A stretch of DNA of 64,000 bases, taken from Zhengitettix transpicula. Lineage: Eukaryota > Arthropoda > Insecta > Orthoptera > Tetrigidae. The stretch's first letter is position 1. Each line of letters starts with the position of its first letter. Positions 35,373-46,552 of the stretch are shown one piece after another. A model generated the notes under the pieces. That model saw only the letters and a program-made list of their open reading frames with translations. It was not told where the DNA came from and searched no databases. Made by a program: the position numbers and the translations under genes. The DNA lies in contig CM073591.1 in the NCBI GenBank assembly GCA_037074705.1, positions 85,602,032 to 85,666,031 on the forward strand. Reading direction: 5' to 3'.

Positions 35373-36819
35373 CCGACCATCGTTCGAGACAACTGCTGTA
35401 GCCCGTTTTTTAAAAAAACGACGAGAAGGTGAAGCCGTAAATTTCAGCCGGTACACAGCAATGGTAATTTCTGCAGAAAACGGTAAATTTTGAAGAATAC
35501 ATAAAGGGTATGGTTCCAACAAGATTGGAATCTGTCTGTCGTAAACAAAATATTCGAAGGATAGCTCATTTCTCGCACATGGCCTCCCAGGAGTCATGAC
35601 TTGGATTCACCTGGAATTTTTGTTAAGGGATAATTAAAAGAGTCAGACTTAAAACATAAGTTGTGCACACCGGGACGTTGTTGTGTAGTAATTTCCCCGA
35701 ATGTTTTCTTTAGTTCGAATACAAAATTTGATAAGACTTATGGTTTTCATAAAATAATTAATACAAAACTGTTATAACGCATCCTGTATAACGAGCGGTC
35801 GAGCATATATAAAGTTTGACAAAAAATAATATTTGATAATCTTGTGCAAAATCGTTACTAATACAATATTTATAGCATCCCTGTATCGTAACAAATTTTT
35901 TAAAAAATCGTCGATAAAATTACCCATAGTGCGAGGACGGATCTAGCCATCACTGTTGCTTGGAAAAATCACTGATAAACATTGATGACTGCAGACAGCA
36001 TTGTTGCCGCTTTTGCAAATAAATTTTTGAGAGGATTTCCCCAAATTGGATTCTCGAGGTCAGAGAATTCCCCTAAGAAAATTCCCGCCGGATATAGGTT
36101 AAATCCAGCCAATATTGTTGGCTGAAAGATCTCGGAAACACAAGTTGACGGCAGACCGTATTGTTGCTCGTATATGAACCCTATGGGGAACCGTAAATAA
36201 AAAATCCTCCGATGAATTCACCAAGCTTGTTACAGCGTCTAATACCGCACGAAAAAAAAAGATATAAAGCAGGTTTTGTAGTAGAAGAGGAGGCCAGTCT
36301 GCAGAAATTACTTGAGGTGGAAATCTGAAAGACAGCCTGCACAACTTACTGGAGGACAGCGAACTGAAGGTTAGGCTGCAGGAACTGCTTGTTCTATTTT
36401 GTCAACGGTGATGGGTCGGATTATCCACAAAATCATCCCACAAAATTTCTTAAGAAATTGTAAACAGTTATATGCGTCTAAACTTATTCAAACAATTTGA
36501 TTAATTAATTATCATTAATATAGTTGTGATTAAAATTGAAATCACTAACTTACGTGCTAATTTTCTTCACTGTAATAGTATTAAATTCTTTAATTATTTA
36601 AATTCATTGTAGAAGCTTGTAAACAGTTTATAAAAGCAATAATGTGTAAAAATACGACGAAGTTCTTTAATAATGAAAAAAACGAAATAATAATGGGAAA
36701 CGGTAATTGATGGGACCTGAGTGTGCATTCTGATTATCGTTGATCAGAGATACACTTCTGGAACTTTCGTTGCAAAACTATAAAAGGTGATCTGAAATAG
36801 TTCCCAGAGAGCACTGGCA
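35373..36819. other. non-coding sequence
   Basis: A minus frame of 75 codons (35370-35597) has no recognisable motif. Two short imperfect repeats, ACTGCAGACAGCATTGTTGC at about 35988 and ACGGCAGACCGTATTGTTGC at about 36148, lie about 160 bp apart. No gene is supported. Confidence 0.4.
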
Positions 36820-37272
36820 GAGACTACCTTTCTGGATGCCTTCACATCTCTCTGTTTTTTTTAAACTAAGGTTTCCTCATGCAGAGTCACCTCGGCCTGT
36901 TTTGAGAGGTGTATGTTCCGGGGTCGCAGACCTTGCGCATACGAAAAGAGTTGTCCGCTATTCCTATTGGAATAGTCGGCCAGCTGCCTCCTAAACCGGT
37001 CAAGGCACGGAGTGGGGAAAGCTGCGACCCCACAGATAACCCCTCTCCCGCCATCGGAAGGGCGTGGGGCAAGTACCAAATGCCCGACCTACCTGATGCA
37101 GGTTTTTCTAGGGTTTTCCCTGCATTACTTTTAGGCCAATTGCCGGGAAGGATCCTTAAACTGTAGCCTGGCGGCCTTAATTAACCTTCCTCTACCCTTC
37201 CGCATCCCCCCTTTAAAATCTCTTCCTATGCTCTTAAAAGGGTCATGCCACCATATGGATTACCCTTATTTT
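36820..37272 (+). repeat. R480 repeat, copy E (near full length)
   Basis: All family blocks are present in order: CTCTCTG...TTTTTTAAAC, GAGTCACCTCGGCCTG, ATGTTCCGGGGTCGCAGACC, TATTGGAATAGTCGGCCAG, CCCCTCTCCCGCCATCGG, ACCTACCTGATGCAGG...CCCTGCATTAC, GGATCCTTAAAC, TTCCGCATCCCCCC and ATGGATTACCC. Frames on both strands here (36861-37166) arise from the repeat and are not genes. Confidence 0.85.
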
Positions 37273-37567
37273 ACTCATCTAATCTTACTCTAAACAATAG
37301 ACAAAAATAAGCAGTCGACCACCTTCACGTCACTCTGTTGTCCGTATATTTGGACTTAGGAAATATTCAATCTTTTTCTGAAATTAACCTTTTTAAAATC
37401 TTTTCAGCACTCAGAAACAATTCTGTTTCTTATGCAACTTTTTCTAGTACGAGTGATTGCCAGGCAGAGGACTATTACAACCCTTAAACTATTTTCAGTT
37501 CTAACTAATCCAATTATATTTGATTACTGCAAAAATAATTTTTGTTAACATTATAATAGATATATAT

Positions 37568-38002
37568 TGTGACATATCGCCGGGAGTGCCTGTTGATAGA
37601 GGCGTAATTGTGTGTTGTTGGCTAGTTTTATGTATTGTTGAGTGCTCAACAATTGGGGTGGGCGCGCGTGCATTATTATTGTTGCCTTGAAAGGTCTGTT
37701 CCAAGTTGTACGGAAGCGAGCAGACGATATACCAAAGTGTACTTAAAGCCACATGTTGTTTACGTCCAAACCACGCCAAGTAATTTATGTTTCATGTTTC
37801 GATCAATAAACTATTAAAATGGTCAATGTTTGGTTATTCACTTGATAAAATAACCTGGCGTTCTCGAACTGACGAAGCGTATGATTCGTTCGTACACTAA
37901 TGCTAGACACAGAAATTATTCTGCATCGCGGAAATAGAGTTGGCATAGTACCGTCGCAGTTGTTTGTCCAAAATCTGGTGGGCAAGCGAACCTATTACTA
38001 CA
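37568..38002 (+). mobile_element. putative solo LTR of a second type
   Basis: The unit starts TGTGACATATCGCC and has a later ...TTACTACA end. AATAAA lies at 37805-37810, beside A/T-rich flanks. TCTGGTGGGCAAGCG near 37974 could be a primer-binding-like segment, in which case the LTR would end earlier. No clean target duplication or second LTR was found. Frames on both strands at 37501-37985 contradict each other. This rests on architecture only. Confidence 0.3.
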
Positions 38003-38140
38003 AAATATATAAATTACATTTCATCCGAGAATTTGTAGAATGACGACAATATACATTTTACGATACTTACTAAGTTATATTATGAATATTTGGAACCTTA
38101 AAACATTAATTACTTTCGTTCCTTCTATTCTTATTCTTAA

Positions 38141-39602
38141 CTAGCTGGGTGCCCGGCGTTGCCCGAGATGTCCCGATACACTCCAATTTCGGTTGCTTTT
38201 GCGCTATTTTTATGTAACGCTCCTCGAGGGTGTAGATTTGTAAGCGGAACATACCCATATGCATACCCACATACATACCCGTATAAGACAATTTTATATA
38301 ATATGTATAGATAGATAGATATACATACACTATTTAAAACAATTATTAAATTTGTAGACATAATTTTTCCACCTGAAATTAAACTATTTGGTGGTTTTAG
38401 CAATCTGCAGTTGGTAGCATTGTATAACATTAATGCAAAACATTACGAAATACGCTGTCTTCAATAAAAAAATATCAATTTTGAACATTTAAGTATTGTT
38501 TTTATCATAATTCTATGTATCTTCCAGTGCGTATTGCAAGATATAATTGGGAAACATATTGGTCCCTGATCCCGTTAAATATTCCACGTCAAAAGTCAAG
38601 TTATTTAAAAGAAAATTAATGCCATGGATTGTATAACCTTTCATAATAAATTATATTTATCACTCGATGTGGTATTGGTAGATTTAATTATACTTATTAT
38701 TCAATCAAAATATTTTTGCTCAACTTCATTTCTCAGAAATTGAACAACTATAACGTCGTTCCCAAAAATGGAAAACAAATATTACTATCCTAACCTCAAA
38801 TTTTCGTTTCACGACACAAATTGCACGCAATAATTTGTTTCCATTCATACAAATTTATAGAAATACGTTGCGTAAAGTATAATTAATTGTACTTTTAATT
38901 CAATTTAAATGTTCCTATTTCTGTACATACCTTTGACTGATAGTGCATTAATTGGATAACGACCATAAAAACTTTCGGAGTTCCGTACGTCATTTTGAAT
39001 ACTTTTATAGTTACAAACATATAATTCAGCAGTCGTACCTTAGACAAATCTTATTATCTTCTGAAATATTATACAGGATACAATAGTACGTTATATTATG
39101 AAATTTTATAAATCTCGACCGACACACATTTGAATGTATTATAAGGCGCCATATTGGCTTTATCAAAGATAGCGGGATAATTAACTATTCCAAATTAACT
39201 TTGCGCAAGGATGGTAAAGTGTTTCGTATTGTTTTTTATTACTATTCGATGGAGTAATACTGGAAAAAATTTTACTTTTTATTCAATCAAAATATTCTTG
39301 CTTTATTTCATTACGAAATACAGAACTATATTTAGGAAGCGTCAATGTCTTGAAAACTTATGACGTCATCGTCTCGCGCAGTAATTTAACACTAATTCGT
39401 AACTTATTTCAATTATAATTATTTCCACGTTTATTCTAGGGGTTTCTCACCCCCACACTACCGGTTCTCGATTTTGGCAGAATATATATACCAATTTTTG
39501 TTGAATTCTGTCCACGCGATAAAATTTGTATAAAGAACAACGTAAATACATACATACATACATACATACATACAAATATACATCCTTTTTTATTATATAG
39601 AT
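38141..39602 (+). repeat. modular dispersed repeat, copy 2
   Basis: It starts CTAGCTGGGTGCCCGGCGTT and GCCCGAG, near-identical to the start at 30103. It ends after (ACAT)n with TTTTTTATTATATAGATT. Early on it has TTTATGTAACGCTCC, a module also in copy 1. A module with TTATTCAATCAAAATATT occurs twice inside (about 38698 and 39279), about 580 bp apart, so the internal tandem-module architecture is shared with copy 1 although the modules differ. No coding frame is supportable; 38106-38430 minus is an artefact. Confidence 0.55.
39544..39574. repeat. (ACAT)n microsatellite
   Basis: Seven to eight tandem ACAT units lie just inside the 3' end of the modular repeat. Such tails often accompany retroelement 3' ends. 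Confidence 0.9.
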
Positions 39603-40520
39603 TTACTTTCTACTAATGTAACTACAACTTCGTGGTTCCGTTACTTTACCAACCTATGCCAACAAGGACTATGTTATAGTAAATGAACTCTTGGTAATTC
39701 AAGTGCGTTCAAAGATAAAAGTAGTACCAGTAGACATAGTAGATTATGGTAGTCGGAACTAGCATTTGAATTGTGATATGTAATCCTGGCGGACAAAGGA
39801 GAAGGAGTAAACCAAAAAACCAGTGGTGTGGAGGAAGATATATAATATACATATATGGAATGTAAGATGTTGACACAAGATGGAAATAGAAGGAGACGGT
39901 TGGTTTAAGAGGTCGACGTTCACCAAGGACTGCAGAGCCGATTATAAAGAAGAATGTACAGTACGTTGTTGCGCGAGGGAAGAGGGGGAGTAGAATTTGA
40001 AGGGGCCGCGTTCATTGAAGCGGTCCAATCCCCACCACAGAATCTGTGACGCAATGTGGCAACACCGTGGAGGACCGCTACGTACCTTCGAGCAAGGTCG
40101 CCGACCCCAGGAATGTTACTTCAATCCATCAGGACATCGAACCGGCGACTTCTCCCTGGATCATCTCGCGCAATTATTGGTACGTCAAACCTAGAAGTTA
40201 TCTTACCAATAGCTGTGAAAGATTCAAATATAAAAATATAAATGATCGAAAAGAAACAAACTTTCTGGCCCCCAAAGAACTGTATACAAACTGTAAATTG
40301 TATATCAGAAGTAAATGCTTTCATTCTGCGCAGTTGGAGAAGTAAAAAAAAATTCTTGACCTATATTGTCGTAGATGTTAATGTACCATATATGGAAGGT
40401 GAAAATTTAGTGTCATAATAATTTTTATTTTTTAAGTATGTATATAATGAGGCTACGCACTAACTAGTCTTAATTGCTTAGCAGGAAATTTTGTTGTATG
40501 ACAGACGAGCAAATACAGTT
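39603..40520. other. non-coding sequence with overlapping short ORFs
   Basis: At 39997-40345 three plus frames and one minus frame overlap in a GC-richer patch. None has a recognisable motif. I list the patch only as a possible exon or decayed element. Confidence 0.3.
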
Positions 40521-40816
40521 CTTAAATAAAATAAACCTTAAAAATTCGTGAAGTTTTATTTACGAAGCAACTTTCACATCTCAAAATTATAAATACTCAG
40601 GAGCTTTCGTTCATTCGAACATAATTATCTGAGTGTTTTACATTAAAAAAACATAGTGGCGCTTGTGCTCGAGCGGTGCTGTGTTTTTTTAATGTACAAC
40701 ACTCAGATGATTATGTTCGAATGGACGAAAGCTCCTGAGTTTTTATAATTTTGACATGTAAAAGTTGTTTCATAAATAAAAGTTGACGAATTTTTAAGGT
40801 TTTCTTTTATTTAAGG
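40521..40816. mobile_element. palindromic foldback MITE
   Basis: Two arms of about 130 bp face each other around a loop of about 30 bp (GTGGCGCTTGTGCTCGAGCG region, about 40655-40685). Shared arm blocks include CCTTAAAAATTCGT, CTCAGGAGCTTTCGT, CATTCGAACATAAT and ACATTAAAAAAACA, with about one mismatch per ten bases. TTAA lies near both ends, but I cannot fix the target duplication. The unit has no coding capacity. It is unrelated in sequence to the FB family. Confidence 0.8.
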
Positions 40817-41607
40817 AATAAATTATGTAAATACATACAAAATATAACGCATATCCAGCAACCAACAAATACCTTCATAGCATTATCCTACTTAAGATAT
40901 GAAGAGTTTTAATAAAATAAAAAATATACGTCTCGTGTCAGATGCTCTAATACACCAGGAGCCTTGATATAATTTTGGAACGACAAAATTAAGTAATTAA
41001 AAATACTACTTATGAGTTAAAAATTCTCTTAATATTTTGATCGCAGTAACTTCGGGTTTTTTAAAAACTCATTAAAATTTTAATTATTATACATATTATA
41101 TGACGACATTTATTCTTCGGATATATATATTTTTAATTAAAGTTTGTAACGGTCGCGTGGACATCGTGGTCATTGGCTACCCGTATGTTATTTACCATAG
41201 ATTACATAGCGTTACTGTTTTGATTCCTATTCCTTATCTTCATGATATTGTGCCTAATGAGGTTCAATGTTTTTTTTTTTTTTGGGGGGGGGGGTTATGA
41301 TATCTTTGATTGCTTCGGATGAGTCTGTTATAATGAGATTATTGTTATCCGTGATGTTTATGCAGAGTTCAATGGCTTGCACTTCAGCCGACAGGGCCGA
41401 TGACTGGTTATTTAGTGTTCGAGTGTTGGGATATTGTTAAATATAATATAATCAGACTCAACTCTAGTCACAAAGTTTTCAAGGTTACAGTGAATGTTGC
41501 GAAAATCAATTTCTGATAGACAAGGAAATCGGAGAATCTACAAGTCACTGAGAATATTGATAAAACTCGCATCCAATACCCATTTGTTTACTCTTCTTTA
41601 ACTTGGA
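40817..41607. other. AT-rich non-coding sequence
   Basis: I see no gene. The frame at 41100-41300 ends in a homopolymer run and is not supported. A T14G11 run lies at 41270-41294. Confidence 0.5.
41270..41294. repeat. poly-T/poly-G run
   Basis: Fourteen T are followed by eleven G. Lengths of such runs are prone to sequencing error. Confidence 0.9.
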
Positions 41608-41818
41608 ATGTCACCTACCTGATGCAGGTTTCTCTAGTGTTTGTCCTGCATTACTTTTAGGTGAATGCCGGGTAGGATCCTTAAAATATAGCCCGGGGGC
41701 CCTAGTTAATCCTTGTCTACCTTCCTCTAACCTTCCGCATTCCCCCTTTCAAATCCCTTCCTATGCTATTAAAGGGGAGTTTCCACCATGGATTACCCTC
41801 ATGTAGCCTGTTACCTAA
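41608..41818 (+). repeat. R480 repeat, copy F (5'-truncated)
   Basis: It begins in the ACCTACCTGATGCAGG hairpin and runs to CATGGATTACCCTCATGTAG and CCTGTTACC, followed by a short A tract. The 5' truncation and A-rich tail match copy B. Confidence 0.8.
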
Positions 41819-43004
41819 AAAAATGGACATTTTCAAGACCACGTGTATACAGATTAATTATTTACAATGTAAAACTCTAAGACAAACTCAAAACTGTAAA
41901 GTCTCTTGAATAAAAGTTCTAAAAATTAATTTAAAAAACTAAGAATATTGTCGTTAACAGATGAATAATTATATTATTCCTGATCCGTAGCTATGAGGAT
42001 GTCTTGATCACCGTATCTTAACCATAATGGACGACTGCTACTGTCTTACTGTCTGGGTGGAGGAAGGAGAGTAAAAGACAATAATACAGTGGGAAAAATT
42101 CTAAATCTTAGAAAAATGTGACGAAATATTTTCTTACAAATGCGGCTTCACTATGTTTTGTAACAATTTATATATCATTGTAAACAAACATGTAATTACA
42201 GTATTATGTTAAAAATGAATTTCGATTGTCTCGCAAATTAAATGAAACCAAAATCATGAATCTGAATGAGTCAGTATCACCAAAATAATAAGTATGTAAA
42301 TAACATTGAATAAACTTTATAGTTACTCTTATACTTGAAACTGTTGAAGCTGGCGCTTAAAATAATTTTAATGTAAATATTTCCACCTGCAGTACAATCA
42401 AAGAGGTACAATTTAAAAAATTCATTGTTCATTCAAGGGGAGAAAATACAATCTGACTGAGATAAATGCATTATGTCTTTAAGTGACGTGAATTCGGGTG
42501 TCCCGTGTAATTTCCTGTATCGTGTGGTGTATGCAAAGTGACTCGGAAAGCGGTCCACTGCACAGATCAAGGCAGAAAAAATATCTGTAAATCTCGCTCA
42601 CCTAAAAAAAAATTGCCTGGTGTATCAACTGATCATGTGAAGTCTGTAATTTAATAAACTTCCTAACTGATACCTCTAATTAGATTTGCAATTAGCTGAA
42701 ATTCTGTTTGTTTTAATGACTGTCGGCGTTTGGCCCCGGCGTAATTATGATCAAACATGACGTGTTTATGTCCTAATTGTGACACATGTGCATTTTTATT
42801 GAATTTATGCTCGTCGTATTTTTATTTGTAATTAAAATTTACATTCAGTTTTGGCCAATGAGCCTCCTTAAATTTACGATGTGAAAATGGTATTTCCCAA
42901 TGACTTTGCCGCTATACAAATAAGTTAAATAAAATAAAATTTTATTCAGATATTTCCTGCAAATCTAATCGTTCCTGTTGAACTTCAGCCAAAATGTATA
43001 CATT
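41819..43004. other. non-coding; possible conserved block at 42715-42850
   Basis: I see no gene. The block 42715-42850 contains GGCGTAATTATGATCAAAC, CCTAATTGTGACACATGTG and TTTTTATTGAATTTATG, a dense set of homeodomain/caudal-type and E-box cores outside any repeat. Confidence 0.3.
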
Positions 43005-43176
43005 AATAAGAAAGATAGCCAATTCAGACAAAAAAGTGATAATACGAATAACACACAACGTTTTTGGGATCCTTGTAGGCTCTTCTTCGCACCTCATGAA
43101 AGGCAGAAGAATCCCATAAACGTTGAGTGGTATTTATATTATCCCCTTTTTGTCTGAATTGAGTATCTTTCTTATT
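43005..43176. mobile_element. foldback MITE family 'FB', copy 3 (best preserved)
   Basis: Both arms of about 68 bp start AATAAGAAAGATA and share TTCAGACAAAAA, GATAATA, CTCAACGTTT/CACAACGTTT and TGGGAT. Differences are about one in eight bases. The loop is about 36 bp. ATTAAT flanks each side but overlaps the arm ends, so the target duplication is ambiguous. It has no coding capacity. Confidence 0.8.
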
Positions 43177-45179
43177 AATTATTTTCAATCAGACGTAAAT
43201 TTTTTCATCTCAAAATATATACACTTTCCTTTCTTTCGTTGAGCATCATCAGTTATTTTTTGCCAAATTATTGATTTCCTTCAACGTTACGTAACTGTTA
43301 CCTTGATGAGTAACATATGAATTTGGGGCTTCTCAGAATTATTCAAATATTTGTCCACTCTCATTGAAATACAAATTTTTATTCCAGGATAGCAGAGTGA
43401 GATACAGTTCAAACTTTTTATTTGTACAGCATGAGCAAGTATATTTAACGTGACCAGACGCAGTATTTAAAAGTTAAACGTCGTGATCATTGCGCGATTG
43501 TCCTTCAAATGGTAACTAAAGCAAGGAAGCACTTGTAGTGTTTATATTTATCTAAAAAATATATTTCATCTTAGAGTTTGTATTAGAATTCAAAATTTCC
43601 TGGATTACGTGTTATATTAATACCTTCACTATTGTATTGTTATATACAACCTTTGTGACGTGTACTATTTCTTAGTAAACGTTGGGGTGTTTAACCAATG
43701 TAATATTGTGGATTACATATTCTCTGTTTATCCGCTCCTCAGGCGGATATAATTGCATAAAATGGTGTTTAGAACGTAAATATTGATACAGTGTCTACTT
43801 AAAGCGGCGCTGCTGTTAGGGCAAAATAATATTGACGTGATAAAATTTTTCTGCTGTTTTTAAACTTCTGTCTCTTAAATTCAGGATTTATTTTCCAATG
43901 TATTACAGTAATCAACCATTATCATTTCATTATATTAGCGCCTTATACAACTTAGAAACGGAAGTAGTCAACAATATTGAGCACAGGTGGATTACAACAC
44001 CGAAAAATTTGTACCATTAAATCACCAATTTTTTTTTTTGTTTGTAACTCTTAAACATTTCTGAACCGTATTATAGCTGTACATGTTTACTGGCCTTGTA
44101 ACAGGATTGCTTGCGACCTTCGAAGTTGTGCACTTGTCAGACTTCTACTGAAACTATGGGCACAAGCTTTACAGTTCGCCCGTTGCTTGGTTACAAAACA
44201 GATTTCATAATGACGCATAATACATCCTTTGTTTGTAAGTTCCTTGTTCTTGTGTCAAAGAAGCGTTCAAAAGCATTAAGAAGCCTCCAAGAACGGCAGC
44301 ACTCAAATTATGTAGTAACCAGAAGAAAACGACTAAAGCATTGTACACGTTCATCTACAGACCTTAATTAATTACTATAGGATCGTTTTAAGTTTTTCTA
44401 AATCAACCTCAACTATTAATCAAGGTATGACGAGTGGTGAATAGTGAAGCCAGTTAAAATATTTCATCAAAGTTGAATGAACCAATTCCTGGACTTACAA
44501 CGTCACGCTACAAAACATTACATTGCAACAGTAAAATAACCAAAAAATGTGTAATAAATTCATAACGTAAATAAGGTTGATTCGCAGCTGATGGTTTGTG
44601 AGTCTTGTGAATTACTATGGGTGTTTATGACTACAACTGCTTATTGAAGCAAGTCAACATTTAATTGAGTTGAATATTCTGTATCGAGGAAGTCGTTCTT
44701 TTCCTGGCATTGCCATTCGTTGCCACCGAGGGCTTCGGGTATCGTAAAAGCAAAACTAACGTGAAAATATCGAGTAAAATATGAGTATACGTGATTCCTA
44801 TAGGGTGAGATGACGTCACGCAAGGCATTCGGACTTCGCGCGATCGACTACGATTGATATCCTCGGCAGAAAACAACATATATTTTGAATAAAGTCTTCT
44901 CGGGCTTTTAAACGAGTAAAAAATTCATGCTCTACGCCGAGAAAGACTACATTATTTATAAACATATATTTTACTCAAGTAAAAGAAAAATTTAGAATAT
45001 ATCCTGATTTCTGCCAATTTTTTTCTGTTTTAGTAACTTCCGATGCTTTAAATGGAATAAATTGTATGTTTTTGTTACTATGAGAAAATTATTTAATTTA
45101 GTGAATAATAATTGTTAGACGTAGTGTGTTTAGAAACATTTTCACTGGATAAAGATATTTTGTATTTAGTTTAAACAAG
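43177..45179. other. non-coding sequence
   Basis: Frames at 44111-44371 (plus) and 44641-44879 (minus) show no motif. AATCAGACGTAAA at about 43188 follows the foldback copy as it does at 13549. No other feature is recognisable. Confidence 0.45.
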
Positions 45180-45428
45180 ATGATGTGTATTTTGTCTTAC
45201 GTTACTGTTTTATTATTGTTAAAAACGTGTAGCATCATTCCATGTTTTTGTATGTACGACGAATCCTATTTCAAACGGGAAAAAATCTATTCGACGCCAG
45301 TGGATGGATTGAAGTTCAACCCCTTACAAAGCCTTTCAGATGTGCCAGTTTCAGCGAAGTGCAAACACAAACAGTTTTGTTTTTCCGTTCTTATTAAAGT
45401 TTACTGTAAAAAAGGATTTCATGAATAA
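45180..45428 (+). CDS. small ORF with signal-peptide-like start, 82 codons
   Basis: The ATG at 45180, in the context ACAAGATG, opens a frame whose first 23 residues are hydrophobic (MMCILSYVTVLLLLKTCSII). They end near PCFC, which would fit a secretion signal. The remaining 58 residues are charged, with KREKIYS and three cysteines near the C-terminus (KCKHKQFC...VYCKKG). Small secreted peptides look like this, but so can chance frames in AT-rich DNA. No poly-A signal or promoter was found close by. Confidence 0.2.
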   Translation: MMCILSYVTVLLLLKTCSIIPCFCMYDESYFKREKIYSTPVDGLKFNPLQSLSDVPVSAKCKHKQFCFSVLIKVYCKKGFHE

Positions 45429-45725
45429 TACAATGATGAAGAATGCTTATTAACAGGATGGGAGATAATATGTTTTGTTGTCTGAAAAACCAATATTCAG
45501 TGAAGCAAGGCTCGATTCGCAGGAGTCCACTGACAAGCCAAATTGTTCATTATTAATGTTGATCGTCATAATCGTTGATAACACAAATGATTTGAATTCC
45601 CTGTCTTTTTGTAACAATGAGGATATTTTCATCCTACGTAATTAAATTCTCCCGTACATTTAACTCGGAGAATCAGCCTATGGGAACTGTTCTTAGTTCA
45701 CGCAGCCGGAACCTTTTGGAAATAC
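45429..45725. other. non-coding sequence
   Basis: I see nothing here. The minus frame 45450-45632 is not supported. Confidence 0.5.
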
Positions 45726-46175
45726 GAAGGAGGCTATCTGTGAGGGATGCCTCCTTCTCCCTCATCTTTTAAACTATTGTTTCCACAAGCCGAGGCACCT
45801 GCTGCAGTTTTATGAGGTTTATGTTTCGCGGTCACAGCTCGTGGGCACACAGTAAGAGCTGTTCTCTGTTTTCATTGGGACAGTCGGCTAGCTGCCTCCT
45901 AAAATACTCTAAGCACGGAGAAGGAACTACTGCGACTCCACTGCACACCCTACTCCGGCCATCGGCAGGGCGTGGGACAAGTATCCAGTGTCCGACCTAC
46001 CTGATGCAGGTTTTCTAGGGCTTGTCCTGCATCACTTTTAGGTGAATGACGGGTAGGAACCTTAAATGACAGCCCGGGGGTCCTAGTTAACTCTTGGCTA
46101 TCTTGCTCTACACATCTGCATCACCCTTTGAACCCCCTTCATATGCTATTAAAGGGAAGTTGCCACCACGTGTTA
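45726..46175 (+). repeat. R480 repeat, copy G (near full length)
   Basis: It holds CACAAGCCGAGGCACC, GTTTCGCGGTCACAG, ATTGGGACAGTCGGCTAGC, CGGCCATCGGCAGGGCG, the perfect 9-bp stem TGATGCAGG/CCTGCATCA around a 15-base loop (46004-46036), GGGTAGGAACC and CTATTAAAGGGAAG. Copy H follows within about 20 bp in the same orientation. The plus frame 45812-46018 is part of the repeat. Confidence 0.8.
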
Positions 46176-46189
46176 CTCTAAAATCCAAA

Positions 46190-46552
46190 ACCGGCGATTT
46201 CCCATAAGCCGAGGCACCAGTTTGAGTTTTGTATGTTCCGAGGTCGCAGCTCTTGGTAATACGGTAAGAGCTGTTCTCTATTCCCATTGGAACAGTCGGC
46301 CAGCTGCCTACTAAACTTCGAGACACGAAGAAGTGAATTCTGCTTCCTCACAGCACGTACCAAAAACCTGAACTGCCTGTTACAGGATTTATAGGGTTCG
46401 TGCTACAGCACCTTTAGGCCATTGTCGGTAGGATCCTTAAAATACAGCCGTTGGTTACCTTGCTCTCCCGCATCTCCTCATTCAAATTCCTTCCCGTTGG
46501 TACAGAACGGGGTTGCCAACACGTGAATTACTCTCATGTAGTCTGTCACTCT
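46190..46552 (+). repeat. R480 repeat, copy H (tandem with G)
   Basis: Family blocks CATAAGCCGAGGCACC, TATGTTCCGAGGTCGCAG, GGAACAGTCGGCCAG, CGGTAGGATCC and GTGAATTACTCTCATG are present, with more divergence and a damaged hairpin region (CTGTTACAGG). It lies head-to-tail behind copy G. Minus frames at 46108-46363 are artefacts of the repeat. Confidence 0.75.

Noticed and set aside
36861..37166. Overlapping frames on both strands at 36.9-37.2 kb
   Set aside because: They all lie within R480 copy E. Similar peptides arise from copies A, D and H, so this is repeat translation rather than a gene family.
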